64,000 nucleotides of DNA from Bacteroidota bacterium (GCA_016713525.1 JADJOZ010000007.1:417511-481510); one strand, 5' to 3'. Counted from the stretch's first letter, positions 18,341-28,048 are shown. A program made the numbers and translations. Notes: generated by a model from the sequence alone, not told the origin.

Positions 18341-19343
18341 TACCGTTTGCTTCAGGCGTTCAACCTGCTCATTAGTTCCTAAAACAAACAATTTCATATC
18401 ACATGAAATGATGGTTTGATCAGGTGGATTAATGACATATCCTCCGTCGGGAGATTTCATACCTAAAATGTTGATCCCAAAATTTTCCGGAAGATTTAAA
18501 GAACCCAGGGTTTGATTCAAAAACTGACTCTTGCAATTCTTAAAAGAAATTTCTTCCAGATCAAAAGCTGCCTTTCCGGTAATCACGTCAACAAACTCCA
18601 AAACATCGGGCTGTGCTATCAAAGAAGCCATGTGAACACCACCAATTTTATCGGGCATAATTACATTATCGGCACCTGCTCTTTTAATTTTACTAAAAGA
18701 AGAATCTTCCGAAGCTCTGCTTATTATTTTAAGAGAAGAATTTAACCCTCTTGCAGTGAGAACCACAAAAACATTATCAGCATCTTTAGGTAAAGAAGTT
18801 ATTAATGCACTAGCTCTTTCTATTCCTGCATCATGCAATACCTCATCGCGGGTAGCATCACCTTCTATAAACAGCAGGGAGGGATCAGTGCTGAAATGCG
18901 CTGGTATCTGAATTAGACTCGATTACCACAAACTGTCTTTTGTGCAATCGCAATTGTTCGCATGCCTGCTTGCCATTTCTGCCATAGCCACATACAATGA
19001 TGTGACCATTCAATTTTTCAATTCTTGATTTCACCTTTTTATGTTTATAATATTGTTGTATTCCACCTTCTAACAGATATGTTGTTATGACTGATATTGC
19101 ATAAGTTGCAATTCCAAGACTAACAATAATCAACATAGCAACAAAAATGCGTCCTTCCGGGGACAAATCATGCACAGCACCCAGGCCAACAGTAGACACA
19201 ATGATAACGGTCATGTAAAAAGATTCTGCAAATGAATAACCTTCAATTGCCATGAAACCAACAATACCTCCTACCTGGACCGCAAAAATCAAAAATATAG
19301 CAAGTCGCAACTTGTGCAAAAACTGATTGTCGAAAATATTCAT
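18332..19343 (-). CDS. Potassium channel-like protein with RCK (TrkA-N/TrkA-C) domains, frameshifted
   Basis: Two frames form one protein of about 336 residues. The first (19343 down to about 18900) has two membrane helices around a pore loop with TVGLG at residues 51-55, then a Rossmann start GHIIVCGYGRNGKQACEQL. The second continues the TrkA-N domain (FSTDPSLLFIEGDATRDEVL, then DAGIERASALITSLP) and ends in a TrkA-C-like domain (about residues 255-336). The shift near 18896-18902 fits one extra base (SDTSA-FQH-stop versus HFSTDPS). K+ channels have TVGYG or TVGFG filters, so the Leu is atypical; ion selectivity is not assured. It follows the KefC-like antiporter on the same strand, giving a cation-transport operon. 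Confidence 0.82.
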
Positions 19344-19453
19344 ACTTGCATTTAATATAGAGCAAAGATAGAAGACTCAGTCAGAGTTTACATGACAAAA
19401 TCATAATCAAAAAAGAATCGTCTGAACGAACCGGAAAAGAGGCAACAATTCCC

Positions 19454-21319
19454 TTATTTCTTCTTCATCACTTCACTATCCCATGCATGGTCATCGGCAG
19501 TCAGGATTCCGTGCAAATCCTCTGATAGTAATCGCTCCTGCATTTCAATCTGTTCCCTGACATTCAGAATGTAATCTTTCATCTGATGGCGGGAAGCCGC
19601 CAACTTCTCCAGTGCAGCTTCATCATACTTAATGAATTCCATTCCTTTTCGAGTGGCAGTATAGTGTCGGTAACCTAACTTTCGGAGCACATCAATAGCC
19701 ATATGCACAGAAGTGTACAAAGTTTCCCGGTAAAAATGTTTTACATCCAGCTCTATCAGATCATAAGCATCCATCCGGTTACGGGCTCTGGCCATGATTT
19801 CCATTTGAGGAAAATGTTTTCTAACCGTTTGAATGAGCTCCTTATTGGTGTCTGGTGAATCGATTGCAGCAATCAGTAGTCGAGCATTTTCGGCACCTGC
19901 AGCACGAAGTAAATCGAGTCGTGTTGCATCACCATAATAAACTTTAAATCCCATTTTACGAAGCAGCTCCACACGATCGCTGTCGTTATCAAGGATAGTG
20001 GCCTTTACCCCATTTGCTCTCAGAAATCTTCCGATGGTTGATCCAAAATGTCCGAAACCTGCTAAAATAACCGGATGCTGTTCATCAATTTCATCGGGTT
20101 CTTTCTCTTCGGAAGCAATTTCTTTAGTTCCAAAGAAAGGGTCAATTACCTTTTCATTCAATACTAACAGCAAAGGTGTTACAGACATACTGATCGCAGT
20201 TGATGCCATCAACACTTCGGTCCAGTAGCTATCCAGTATTCTCAATTGATTGCTGAATGTTAACAGTACAAAGGCAAATTCACCCACTTGCGAAAGAAGG
20301 ATACTGAACAAAATATTTTGATCTGTTTTTATTTTATAAATCTTTCCAGTGATAAATAACACAATTGCCTTCACCAGCATCAACACTAAAACAATTGAAA
20401 GGACCAGCACCGGTTTTTCTACAACTAAAGCAAAGTTTACGGAGGCACCCACTCCTATAAAAAACATTCCTAACAATAAACCTTTGAAGGGTTCAAGATC
20501 ACTCTCCAGTTCATGTCTGAATTCACTGTTTGCAAGAACCACACCGGCAAGAAATGTCCCAAGAGCAGGACTTAATCCAACCAATTGCATCAAATACGCT
20601 ACTCCTACTACCAACAAAAGTGCAGAAGCAGTGAACATTTCACGCAAACGCGTTTTGGAAACCATCCGCAACAAAGGTACCACTACATATTTCCCGGCAA
20701 CCACGATTGCAGCCACAGCACCAATAACCAACAAGGTTTGCATCCAACCGGGATAGGACTCCAGAATAGAATGACTTTCTCCTGCAGCAGGCGCTGATCC
20801 CCCTGCAATCAATGGAAGGATCGCCAGAATAGGGATAACTGTTATATCCTGAAATAAAAGCACAGCGAATGAGGCTTCACCACTTGCTGATTTTGATAGT
20901 CCTTTTTCTTTAAGCGTTTGCAACACAATTGCAGTGGATGACATGGCCAATGCCAATGCAACAGCGAGACTGACACTGTGTGAGAATCCAAGTACAAAAT
21001 AACCAAGTGCGCCTAAAAAGACAGATGATAATCCCATTTGCAATAATCCCAAACCGACTATAGTCTTTCGCATCTTCCAAAATTCGCGAGGGTCGAGTTC
21101 CAGTCCAATCAGAAAAAGCATCATTACAACTCCGAATTCTGCCACATGCATAATATCCTGACCTTCTTCACCAACAAAGCCTAACACAAAAGGTCCGATT
21201 ACAATGCCGGCGAAAATATAACCCAACACCGATCCCATTCCCAGTTTCTTAGCAATGGGAACAAATGCTACTGCACTGGCCAGAAATACCAATGCTGTTT
21301 TCAGAAAACTTCCTTCCAT
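19454..21319 (-). CDS. KefB/KefC-like monovalent cation:proton antiporter (CPA2) with TrkA-N domain
   Basis: 621 residues. The N-terminal ~390 residues form about 12 membrane segments with the CPA2 pattern: LGYIFAGIVIGP near residue 32, EFGVVMMLFLIGLEL, SSTAIVLQTL and GTFLAGVVLANSEFRHELESD. A TrkA-N Rossmann domain follows at about 415-530 (VILAGFGHFGSTIGRFLRANG, VYYGDATRLDLLRAAGA). The C-terminal ~70 residues are polar. It should exchange K+ or Na+ for H+ across the inner membrane, gated by nucleotide or thiol-conjugate binding. It starts 13 bases after the stop of a KefG/KefF-like quinone reductase, the same pairing as in enterobacterial kef operons, and it is followed by a potassium channel gene. 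Confidence 0.9.
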   Translation of the reverse strand: MEGSFLKTALVFLASAVAFVPIAKKLGMGSVLGYIFAGIVIGPFVLGFVGEEGQDIMHVAEFGVVMMLFLIGLELDPREFWKMRKTIVGLGLLQMGLSSVFLGALGYFVLGFSHSVSLAVALALAMSSTAIVLQTLKEKGLSKSASGEASFAVLLFQDITVIPILAILPLIAGGSAPAAGESHSILESYPGWMQTLLVIGAVAAIVVAGKYVVVPLLRMVSKTRLREMFTASALLLVVGVAYLMQLVGLSPALGTFLAGVVLANSEFRHELESDLEPFKGLLLGMFFIGVGASVNFALVVEKPVLVLSIVLVLMLVKAIVLFITGKIYKIKTDQNILFSILLSQVGEFAFVLLTFSNQLRILDSYWTEVLMASTAISMSVTPLLLVLNEKVIDPFFGTKEIASEEKEPDEIDEQHPVILAGFGHFGSTIGRFLRANGVKATILDNDSDRVELLRKMGFKVYYGDATRLDLLRAAGAENARLLIAAIDSPDTNKELIQTVRKHFPQMEIMARARNRMDAYDLIELDVKHFYRETLYTSVHMAIDVLRKLGYRHYTATRKGMEFIKYDEAALEKLAASRHQMKDYILNVREQIEMQERLLSEDLHGILTADDHAWDSEVMKKK

Positions 21320-21332
21320 AAACTGATTTATT

Positions 21333-21920
21333 TTACTGAATTAAATCATTCATATAATCACTATTGGCTGCCAGCACCATATCAATTTCTTTATTCATTA
21401 ATTTATTCAGCAACTTTTTATACTGAGCTCCATACTCACGCACTTCATCATTAGTTAACAGATGAGTGCCATGTACAGCGAACGGCGCTAGATATTTCAT
21501 ACCGCATAATGTACCGGTCTGTTCGAGTGGTACAAAAAACTGCCGTAACGTAAATCTGTTTCTTCCTTCCGAATTGTACACTACCTTTTGGCCACCAGCA
21601 GATACAACATTCATCAAATATTTGTCCTTCAGTTTATCGCCTCCGGGACCATAAGCCCAGCCAAATTCCAAAACCATATCTATCCATTGTTTCAGCAAAG
21701 GTGGCACACTATACCAGTAAACAGGATGTTGCCAAATTATGATATCATGCTGTACGAGAAACAGCTGTTCCTTTTTGATATCAATATTGAAGTCAGGATA
21801 TAATTCGTACAAATCCCTGAATGTAATATCAGAAGCTTCAGGAATGGCCTTAATCAGCGCTTTATGAATCCTTGATTTTTCATACAAGGGATGAGCAAAT
21901 AGTATTAAAATTTTTGCCAT
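21333..21920 (-). CDS. KefG/KefF-like NAD(P)H quinone oxidoreductase, flavodoxin fold
   Basis: 195 residues from the ATG giving MAKILILFAHPLYEKSRIHKAL; an in-frame TTG four codons earlier is less likely. Flavodoxin-fold signatures of the KefF/KefG/MdaB group are present: the FMN phosphate loop FAHP---KSR, W-HPVYWYSVPPLLKQWIDMVL (about 67-88), and AYGPGGDKLKDK followed by VSAGGQ. In enterobacteria such proteins are cytoplasmic ancillary subunits that activate KefB/KefC and reduce quinones. Its position directly upstream of a KefC-like gene, 13 bases apart, supports the same partnership here. Confidence 0.88.
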   Translation of the reverse strand: MAKILILFAHPLYEKSRIHKALIKAIPEASDITFRDLYELYPDFNIDIKKEQLFLVQHDIIIWQHPVYWYSVPPLLKQWIDMVLEFGWAYGPGGDKLKDKYLMNVVSAGGQKVVYNSEGRNRFTLRQFFVPLEQTGTLCGMKYLAPFAVHGTHLLTNDEVREYGAQYKKLLNKLMNKEIDMVLAANSDYMNDLIQ

Positions 21921-21940
21921 AAGGTTCCGCAATGGATGTT

Positions 21941-21948
21941 CAAAGATA
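21941..21948 (-). promoter_or_regulatory. Putative -7 box (TATCTTTG) of the kef/channel operon
   Basis: The minus strand reads TATCTTTG, a full match to TAnnTTTG, 20 bases before the ATG at 21920. The -33 region is T-rich without a clear TTG. Confidence 0.5.
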
Positions 21949-21966
21949 GCATAAGGAATAAAAAAA

Positions 21967-21987
21967 CCCCGGACTTTTGATCCGGGG
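21967..21987 (-). terminator. Intrinsic terminator after the prolyl oligopeptidase gene
   Basis: Stem CCCCGGA / TCCGGGG with a 7-base loop. On the minus strand it is followed by a run of seven T, 22 bases after the peptidase stop codon. Confidence 0.8.
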
Positions 21988-22008
21988 CTTGAAACTCAAT
22001 AGGTTAAA

Positions 22009-24171
22009 TTATTTGTAGATGGGCTGAACATTCATGTTATACATCATGAACGACCATATATCAGCTTGTTCTTCAATAGTTTTAGAGATTGGCTTTCCAG
22101 CACCGTGACCGGCTTTAACATCTACTCTTATCAACAAAGGATTTTTGTTTGCTCCTCTTTTCTCCTGCAAAGTAGCGATGTACTTGAAAGAATGTGCAGG
22201 AACAACACGATCATCGTGATCGGCAGTTGTTACCATAACTGCAGGATATTCAACATCAGGATTTACGTTGTGGACCGGAGAGAACTTAATCAGGTTATTG
22301 AAATGATCGAGACTGTCGCTGGAACCATATTCTACTACCCATCCCCAGCCTACAGTAAATTTGTGGAAACGTAACATATCCATTACTCCAACAGCAGGGA
22401 AAGCAACTTTAAATAATTCCGGACGCTGATTCACAACAGCACCTACTAAAAGTCCACCATTAGAACCTCCCATTAATGCAAGGCGATCGGCAGAAGTATA
22501 CTTTTCTTTAATCAGATATTCAGCTGCACCAATACAATCGTCAAATACATTTTGCTTCTTGAATAATTTTCCTGCTTCATGCCATTTCTCTCCATACTCA
22601 CCACCACCACGAAGATTCACCATAGCATAAATACCACCGTTTTCGAGCAATACAATTCGTGACGTACTGAAAGAAGGTGTCAAACTAATATTAAATCCAC
22701 CGTAACCATAAAGCATGGTTGGGTTGGTGCCATCCAGTTTAATTCCTTTTTTGTGAACGATAAACATTGGCACTTTAGCACCGTCTTTGCTGGTGAAGAA
22801 AACCTGTTTTGTTTCGTAATCTTCAGGCTTGAATTTCACCTCTGAGCTGCGGAACACATCTGATTTTCCGGATGCGATATCATACTTGTAAATTGTAGGA
22901 GGATAAGTGAAGGAAGTAAAAGTGTAAAAGCTGAATTGATCATCGAAATTACCACCAAAACCACCGGCAGTACCTAATGCAGGCAACTGAATTTCACGCT
23001 CTACTTTACCGGTCATATCATGCTGGTAAACCCGGGTTGTTACATCTTTCAGGTAGGAAGCAAATAATTTTCCACCTGCAGTACCGGTACCTTCAAGTAA
23101 CTCTTCTTTTTCAGCAACAATGGTTGTCCATTTGTCTTTGGCAGGATTCATCGGATCAATCGAAACGATTTTCTGATTTGGCGCATCTGCATCTGTCTGA
23201 ACAATCAGTTTCTCACCAACATTATTAATAACAGTAGCATTATCATTAAAGCCAGGGAAAATCATGGTAAAATCTTTCTGACCCTTAGCTAAATTTTTCG
23301 AATACAATTCAGTTCCATCAGTACCTTCAGAAACATAAATAACCAGGAATGACTCGTCTTCGGTAGTCTGTGCACCATAGTACCGCAATGGGAATTTTTT
23401 GTTTTCATAAACCAATTCATCATTGGCTTGAGGTGTTCCCAGTTTGTGAAAATAAATTTTGTGGTATTCATTCTTAGAAGATAACTCTTTACCTTTTGCA
23501 GGAGCATCATAACGGGCATAGTAAAAACCATCACCTTTCCAGGCGGCACCTGAGAATTTCACCCAGTTTAATTCATCATCCATTTTCTTCAGAGTGGCAA
23601 TCTCCATCACATTAATTTGTTGCCAATCGGAACCCGACTGATTGACGGCATAAGCCATGTACTTATGATCTTTGCTGGCGCCAAGCAATGACACAGCAGC
23701 AGTTCCATCTTCCGACATTTTATTTGGATCAAGGAAAACTGTTGGTTCACCATCAATTCCTTTTTGATAATAAATTACAGACTGATTTTGCAAACCATCA
23801 TTCTTGCTGAAAAAATAATATTCTCCAACACGAAATGGTGAAGAGTATTTTGGATAATTAAAAATTTCAGTTAAACGATCTTTTATTTTGGAACGAAAAG
23901 GAATTTGTCCCAGATAATCGAACGTAACTTTATTCTGAGCTGATACCCATGCTTCTACATTGGCAGCAGTATCATATTCCAGCCAGCGATATGGATCGGC
24001 AATTACAGTTCCATGGTAATCATCAGACACCGTAGAATCTTTTTCAGTAACAGGATAAGTTACGGCAATTGGAGGAAAAGCCGGAGTCTCCTCTTTTTTC
24101 TTTTCTGAAGAACAGGATGCAAGAGCACCAATTCCAAGGGCAAGCAACATAATTTGAATTTTGGTTTTCAT
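22009..24171 (-). CDS. Prolyl oligopeptidase (S9A), lipoprotein
   Basis: 720 residues. A lipoprotein signal (MKTKIQIMLLALGIGALASC, Cys at 20) is followed by a charged linker SSEKKKEE, so the enzyme should be anchored in an envelope membrane. The N-terminal seven-bladed propeller is preceded by DPYRWLEYDTAANVEAWVSAQ, a family hallmark. The C-terminal alpha/beta-hydrolase domain holds the nucleophile in ALMGGSNGGLLVGA, the Asp in TADHDDRVVP and the His in KAGHGAGKP. It cleaves short peptides after proline. It has its own promoter-like box and a strong terminator, so it is probably a single-gene transcript. Confidence 0.95.
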   Translation of the reverse strand: MKTKIQIMLLALGIGALASCSSEKKKEETPAFPPIAVTYPVTEKDSTVSDDYHGTVIADPYRWLEYDTAANVEAWVSAQNKVTFDYLGQIPFRSKIKDRLTEIFNYPKYSSPFRVGEYYFFSKNDGLQNQSVIYYQKGIDGEPTVFLDPNKMSEDGTAAVSLLGASKDHKYMAYAVNQSGSDWQQINVMEIATLKKMDDELNWVKFSGAAWKGDGFYYARYDAPAKGKELSSKNEYHKIYFHKLGTPQANDELVYENKKFPLRYYGAQTTEDESFLVIYVSEGTDGTELYSKNLAKGQKDFTMIFPGFNDNATVINNVGEKLIVQTDADAPNQKIVSIDPMNPAKDKWTTIVAEKEELLEGTGTAGGKLFASYLKDVTTRVYQHDMTGKVEREIQLPALGTAGGFGGNFDDQFSFYTFTSFTYPPTIYKYDIASGKSDVFRSSEVKFKPEDYETKQVFFTSKDGAKVPMFIVHKKGIKLDGTNPTMLYGYGGFNISLTPSFSTSRIVLLENGGIYAMVNLRGGGEYGEKWHEAGKLFKKQNVFDDCIGAAEYLIKEKYTSADRLALMGGSNGGLLVGAVVNQRPELFKVAFPAVGVMDMLRFHKFTVGWGWVVEYGSSDSLDHFNNLIKFSPVHNVNPDVEYPAVMVTTADHDDRVVPAHSFKYIATLQEKRGANKNPLLIRVDVKAGHGAGKPISKTIEEQADIWSFMMYNMNVQPIYK

Positions 24172-24202
24172 AGATGAATTTGGTTTATAAGGAAGGTAGG
24201 AT

Positions 24203-24210
24203 CCAAAGAT
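24203..24210 (-). promoter_or_regulatory. Putative -7 box (TATCTTTG) of the prolyl oligopeptidase gene
   Basis: TATCTTTG on the minus strand, 31 bases before the ATG at 24171. A TTG lies 24 bases further upstream, longer than the usual spacing of about 19-21. Confidence 0.5.
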
Positions 24211-24256
24211 AAAAAATGCCAGTCACTCTGATTTTCAACCACATGGATATGTAGCC

Positions 24257-24916
24257 TTATTTGGTAAAGACATATTGAATCAGATTGGCCCCCATTCGCA
24301 AGGCTTTGGTTCGGTTTTCCTGGCTATCTTTATGAATATCAGGATCTTCCCAACCATCACCCAAATCGGTTTCAACACTGTAAAAACAAACCAGGCGGCC
24401 ATTAAAGATCAGGCCTAATCCAATGGGTGGTTTATTGTCGTGTTCATGCACTTTAGGTAGTCCGTTTGGAAAGTTGAATTTCTGATTATAAATGGGATGA
24501 GAAAAGGGCAATTCAACCAGATCCAGTTCAGGAAAAACTTTTTTTAGTTGGGGACGGATAAACTGATCCATTCCATAGTTATCATCAATATGCAAAAACC
24601 CGCCTGCGATTAAATAATTCCGCAGGTTTTCCGCTTCCTGGGATGAAAAAACAACATTCCCATGTCCGGTCATATGCACAAAAGGATAATTATAAATTTC
24701 CGGACTCCCCACCTCTACCACTCCTTGATCGGGATCAATATTGGTTCCCAGATTCTGATTGCAGAAACGAATTAAATTCGGGAGTGAGGTTTCCATGTTA
24801 GCATACCAGTCGCCACCGCCATTATATTTTAACAATGCAATTTTTAATGCCGGTGCCGGAGGGGTAAACGAGCATAAGCTAAGAAGCAATAAAACCGGAA
24901 TCAGTTTTCGAATCAT
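24257..24916 (-). CDS. DUF4159 domain protein, exported
   Basis: 219 residues with a signal peptide (MIRKLIPVLLLLSLCSFTPPAPA). The body shows the DUF4159 pattern: ALLKYNGGGDWYANMETSLPNL, Y-FVHMTGHGNV-FS, LRNYLIAGGFLHIDDNYGMDQFIRP and HPIYNQKFNFP-GLPKVHEHD. The domain resembles a class I glutamine-amidotransferase-like/ThuA fold without obvious catalytic residues, and its function is unknown. It lies just downstream of rsmE in the same direction, an arrangement commonly seen in Bacteroidota, with 78 bases between them. Confidence 0.88.
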   Translation of the reverse strand: MIRKLIPVLLLLSLCSFTPPAPALKIALLKYNGGGDWYANMETSLPNLIRFCNQNLGTNIDPDQGVVEVGSPEIYNYPFVHMTGHGNVVFSSQEAENLRNYLIAGGFLHIDDNYGMDQFIRPQLKKVFPELDLVELPFSHPIYNQKFNFPNGLPKVHEHDNKPPIGLGLIFNGRLVCFYSVETDLGDGWEDPDIHKDSQENRTKALRMGANLIQYVFTK

Positions 24917-24994
24917 CTTTCAAAATCATGAAATAGCAATCGTAAAAATTAAATTATTTATAAACATTGGCAACCACTCAAACGCAATTCTGTT

Positions 24995-25693
24995 TCAGGA
25001 ATTATCCAACATTAAATTCACTGTGTGAACTGCTACTAAGGCAGCTGTTTCGGTTCTGAGTCTGGAACTACCCAATGAAACAGGAGTCCAGCCATTTTGC
25101 ACAGCAAAAGCCACCTCTTCAGCAGTAAAATCACCTTCGGGTCCAATCAGCACTGAAACTCCTTGAGGATCAAAATTACATTGCTTTAAGGGCATCTTTG
25201 GAGTATCCATACAATGTGCAATAAATCCGGGTGCCGAATTTAGAATGAATTGCTTGAAATCGGTTTGTATATTCAGCACCGGCTTAAATGCATGCATCGA
25301 TTGTTTCATGGCAGCAATGATAACCTTATCGAAGCGCTCGTGATTGGTGGCACGACGTTCAGACCTGTCACATATTACCGGTGTTACCGAAGACAGGCCT
25401 ATCTCCGTTGCTTTTTCAAGAAACCATTCAAAGCGATCATTATTTTTTGTTGGAGCAACGGCTATATGCAATTTGAAATCCCGTTCCGGCATTACTTTCG
25501 AAGCTATGATGGAAACCTCGCATTTCTTGTGGTGAGCTTTAACAACAGAAGCTGTATAAATTATTCCAGTTCCATTTAACAAAATAATTTCATCCCCTTC
25601 TTTAAGCCGCAACACCTGTACTGCGTGCTTCGACTCTACCTCATCGAGTGTGTATGTTTCACCAATGATACCTGGTGCATAAAATAAATTCAT
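24995..25693 (-). CDS. rsmE: 16S rRNA (uracil-1498-N3)-methyltransferase
   Basis: 232 residues from the ATG giving MNLFYAPGIIGETYTLDE; a longer frame up to 25741 would run into the pckA terminator and is rejected. The N-terminal PUA-like part reads HAVQVLRLKEGDEIILLNGTG. The SPOUT methyltransferase domain contains the knot-forming LIGPEGDFTAEEV at about residues 180-192 and the final LGSSRLRTETAALVAVH. It methylates N3 of U1498 in the decoding region of 16S rRNA using S-adenosylmethionine. DUF4159 follows on the same strand. Confidence 0.95.
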   Translation of the reverse strand: MNLFYAPGIIGETYTLDEVESKHAVQVLRLKEGDEIILLNGTGIIYTASVVKAHHKKCEVSIIASKVMPERDFKLHIAVAPTKNNDRFEWFLEKATEIGLSSVTPVICDRSERRATNHERFDKVIIAAMKQSMHAFKPVLNIQTDFKQFILNSAPGFIAHCMDTPKMPLKQCNFDPQGVSVLIGPEGDFTAEEVAFAVQNGWTPVSLGSSRLRTETAALVAVHTVNLMLDNS

Positions 25694-25734
25694 AACATAA
25701 CCTGTTAAATACTGATACGAAATGTCGCAAAACA

Positions 25735-25764
25735 AAAACATCCTCCGTTGCGGGAGGATGTTTT
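25735..25764 (-). terminator. Intrinsic terminator of pckA
   Basis: A perfect 12-bp stem AAAACATCCTCC / GGAGGATGTTTT with a 6-base loop, 24 bases downstream of the pckA stop, followed by T-rich sequence on the minus strand. Confidence 0.88.
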
Positions 25765-25787
25765 ATATTTAATGTGAAAGCCATTTA

Positions 25788-27401
25788 TCAGGCAACCACT
25801 TCTACTTTAGGAGCAGCAGCAAGAATCTCTGCTGATGATCTCGATGCATACTGATCGAAGTTTTTCAGGAATGCCGAAGCAAGACTGTTTGCTTTAGCAT
25901 CATAGGCAGCCTTATCAGACCAGGTAGCACGTGGATTTAAAATTTCTGCAGGAACACCCGGACAAGCTTTCGGGAATTTCAATCCGAAAACAGGTAATGT
26001 TTCGAACTCAACGTTATCGAGTTCACCATTTAATGCAGCTGTAATAAGAGCGCGGGTATATGACAATTTGATACGTGAACCAATACCATAAGCACCACCA
26101 GACCATCCGGTGTTAACTAGCCATACTCTTGCATTGCTTTCTTTAAGTTTCTTACCTAACAACTCAGCATATTTTGCCGGATGTAAAGGAAGGAATGCTT
26201 TTCCAAAACAAGCAGAGAAAGTAGTTGTAGGTTCTGTAATTCCCATTTCAGTACCTGCAACTTTGGCCGTGTAGCCGGAAATGAAGTGATACATCGCCTG
26301 ACCGGCATCCAAACGGGATATCGGAGGAAGCACTCCAAAAGCATCTGCTGTAAGGAAGAAAATATTTTTAGGTGCATTACCAATAGAAACCGGCTTTGCA
26401 TTATCGATAAAGTTAACCGGATATGCTACACGGGTATTTTCAGTTTTAGATGTGCTATCGTAATCAACTGTAGTAGTACCTTCGAAGAAATCGGTATTTT
26501 CAAGCAATGAACCGAAACGGATTGCATTGTAAATTTGTGGTTCTTTTTCAGCCGATAAATTCACGCATTTTGCATAGCAACCACCTTCAAAATTGAAAAC
26601 GGTTTTATCAGACCAACCATGTTCATCATCACCAATTAGTGGACGATTTGGATCTGCAGACAAAGTAGTTTTTCCGGTTCCTGATAAACCGAAGAAAATA
26701 GAAACATCACCATTCTGACCTTCGTTTGCAGAACAGTGCATTGATAATGCATTACGGTGTTGTGGCAATACATAGTTCAACACAGAGAAAATTCCTTTTT
26801 TAATTTCACCGGTATAACCTGTTCCACCAATCAGAATAATTTTTTTGGTGAAATTCAGCACAGCAAAATTATGCTGACGTGTTCCATCAATTTCAGGTAC
26901 CGCTTTAAAGCCGGGAGCAGAAATTACAGTCCAGTCAGGAGAAATACTCATGATCTCTTCTGTTGAAGGACGCAGGAATAAATTATTGGCAAATAAATTC
27001 TGCCATGGTGTTTCAGTTACAACACGAACATTTAACCGGTACTCAGGATCTGCACAGGCATAACAATCGCGGACATAAATTTCGCGACCGGTTAAATAAC
27101 CCATTACACGGTTATACAGGCGATCAAATTTCTCAGGTTCAAATTTAATATTGATGTCACCCCACCAAACATTCTTTTCGGTTTCAGCATCACAAACGAT
27201 AAATTTGTCTTTTGGGGAGCGACCGGTAAACTCTCCTGTGTCAACAGCAAGGGCTCCGGTATCAGTCAATTCACCCTCTCCACGTAAAATAGTTTCTTCA
27301 ATTAGCTCGGCTGGTGTGAGATTCCAATACGCAGCCGAAACGTTTTTTAACCCCAGAGATGCAACAGTTGCTTCCGGTGATTTCAATCCAAATTCGTTCA
27401 T
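25788..27401 (-). CDS. pckA: Phosphoenolpyruvate carboxykinase (ATP)
   Basis: 537 residues, the usual length. It converts oxaloacetate plus ATP to phosphoenolpyruvate, CO2 and ADP at the entry of gluconeogenesis. The phosphate-binding loop GLSGTGKTTLSADPNR lies at about residues 240-255. Nearby are GDDEHGWSD (second kinase motif, metal-binding Asp), FNFEGGCYAK, and the substrate-binding TGRSPKDKFI near residue 58. The arrangement identifies the ATP-dependent, not GTP-dependent, form. It has a strong promoter match and its own terminator, so it is monocistronic. Confidence 0.97.
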   Translation of the reverse strand: MNEFGLKSPEATVASLGLKNVSAAYWNLTPAELIEETILRGEGELTDTGALAVDTGEFTGRSPKDKFIVCDAETEKNVWWGDINIKFEPEKFDRLYNRVMGYLTGREIYVRDCYACADPEYRLNVRVVTETPWQNLFANNLFLRPSTEEIMSISPDWTVISAPGFKAVPEIDGTRQHNFAVLNFTKKIILIGGTGYTGEIKKGIFSVLNYVLPQHRNALSMHCSANEGQNGDVSIFFGLSGTGKTTLSADPNRPLIGDDEHGWSDKTVFNFEGGCYAKCVNLSAEKEPQIYNAIRFGSLLENTDFFEGTTTVDYDSTSKTENTRVAYPVNFIDNAKPVSIGNAPKNIFFLTADAFGVLPPISRLDAGQAMYHFISGYTAKVAGTEMGITEPTTTFSACFGKAFLPLHPAKYAELLGKKLKESNARVWLVNTGWSGGAYGIGSRIKLSYTRALITAALNGELDNVEFETLPVFGLKFPKACPGVPAEILNPRATWSDKAAYDAKANSLASAFLKNFDQYASRSSAEILAAAPKVEVVA

Positions 27402-27425
27402 GTTTTAGCCTTTTTTTGAGCGTTG

Positions 27426-27456
27426 CAAAGTTAAGAAAAAATGCGAGGCATCACAA
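27426..27456 (-). promoter_or_regulatory. pckA promoter (TTG-20-TAACTTTG)
   Basis: On the minus strand TTG (27456-27454), a 20-base spacer, then TAACTTTG (27433-27426) match the Bacteroidota -33/-7 consensus. The predicted start near 27419 leaves a leader of about 18 bases before the ATG at 27401. Confidence 0.72.
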
Positions 27457-27460
27457 GCCC

Positions 27461-27952
27461 CTATCTTTTATGTGTACAAGATTGATTTTCAGTTATCTGC
27501 ACTAATGACCGTCCTTTAAATGCCGCTTTCATGTCTGAAACGAATATTTGCTGTTCCTTTTCACTTAAATTATTGATTCTGAAACAGAAATCATTTTCGC
27601 CTTCCCTTCCCCAGGCCACACTTTCAAAGGTAATTTCTTTTCCTTTCTTGGTTTTCCAGTCTGCCAAAACTGCGTCCAAAGTCTCACGGCCTTGTCTATC
27701 GGTACCTTCTCCTATGGAGATAAATGAAACGATTAACCTGTAGAAATTTCCGTTTACCTTATCCTGATCTGACATAATTACTTCATCGAGTGGTGCTTGT
27801 GAAACTGTTGATTGAATGGTGGTTGGCGATGGTGCCGGTGCTGAAGCCGTTACCGGCGTTGGTGTTGTTTCAGCTGTAGCAGCAGCCTTCGGTGAATGAC
27901 ACGCCGAAGCTGACAAACAAACAATTGCAGAGGCTAAAATAAAATTCTTCAT
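27461..27952 (-). CDS. Small putative lipoprotein of unknown function
   Basis: 163 residues from the ATG giving MKNFILASAIVCLSASAC. Cys18 sits in a lipobox-like LSASAC, so it is probably lipidated. A low-complexity Ala/Thr/Pro/Ser linker (residues ~22-50) leads to a compact domain of about 110 residues: QDKVNGNFYRLIVSFISIGEGTD, then DWKTKKGKEITFESVAWGREGE and a C-terminal ITENQSC. The linker suggests a surface- or periplasm-exposed domain held away from the membrane. I do not recognise the family. A longer in-frame start at 27991 exists but would put extra residues before a good signal peptide. Confidence 0.75.
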   Translation of the reverse strand: MKNFILASAIVCLSASACHSPKAAATAETTPTPVTASAPAPSPTTIQSTVSQAPLDEVIMSDQDKVNGNFYRLIVSFISIGEGTDRQGRETLDAVLADWKTKKGKEITFESVAWGREGENDFCFRINNLSEKEQQIFVSDMKAAFKGRSLVQITENQSCTHKR

Positions 27953-28048
27953 AGTGGTTTTTGACTTAATTGGGTAAACTGATTGAAACAATAAAGGTAC
28001 AAATTAGGAATGTATATTAGATGAATTTTAATGCAAAATCCACAGTTC

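Noticed and set aside
20349..20797. Plus-strand frames inside the KefC-like gene
   Set aside because: They are antisense shadows with low-complexity translation; the opposite strand encodes a complete antiporter.
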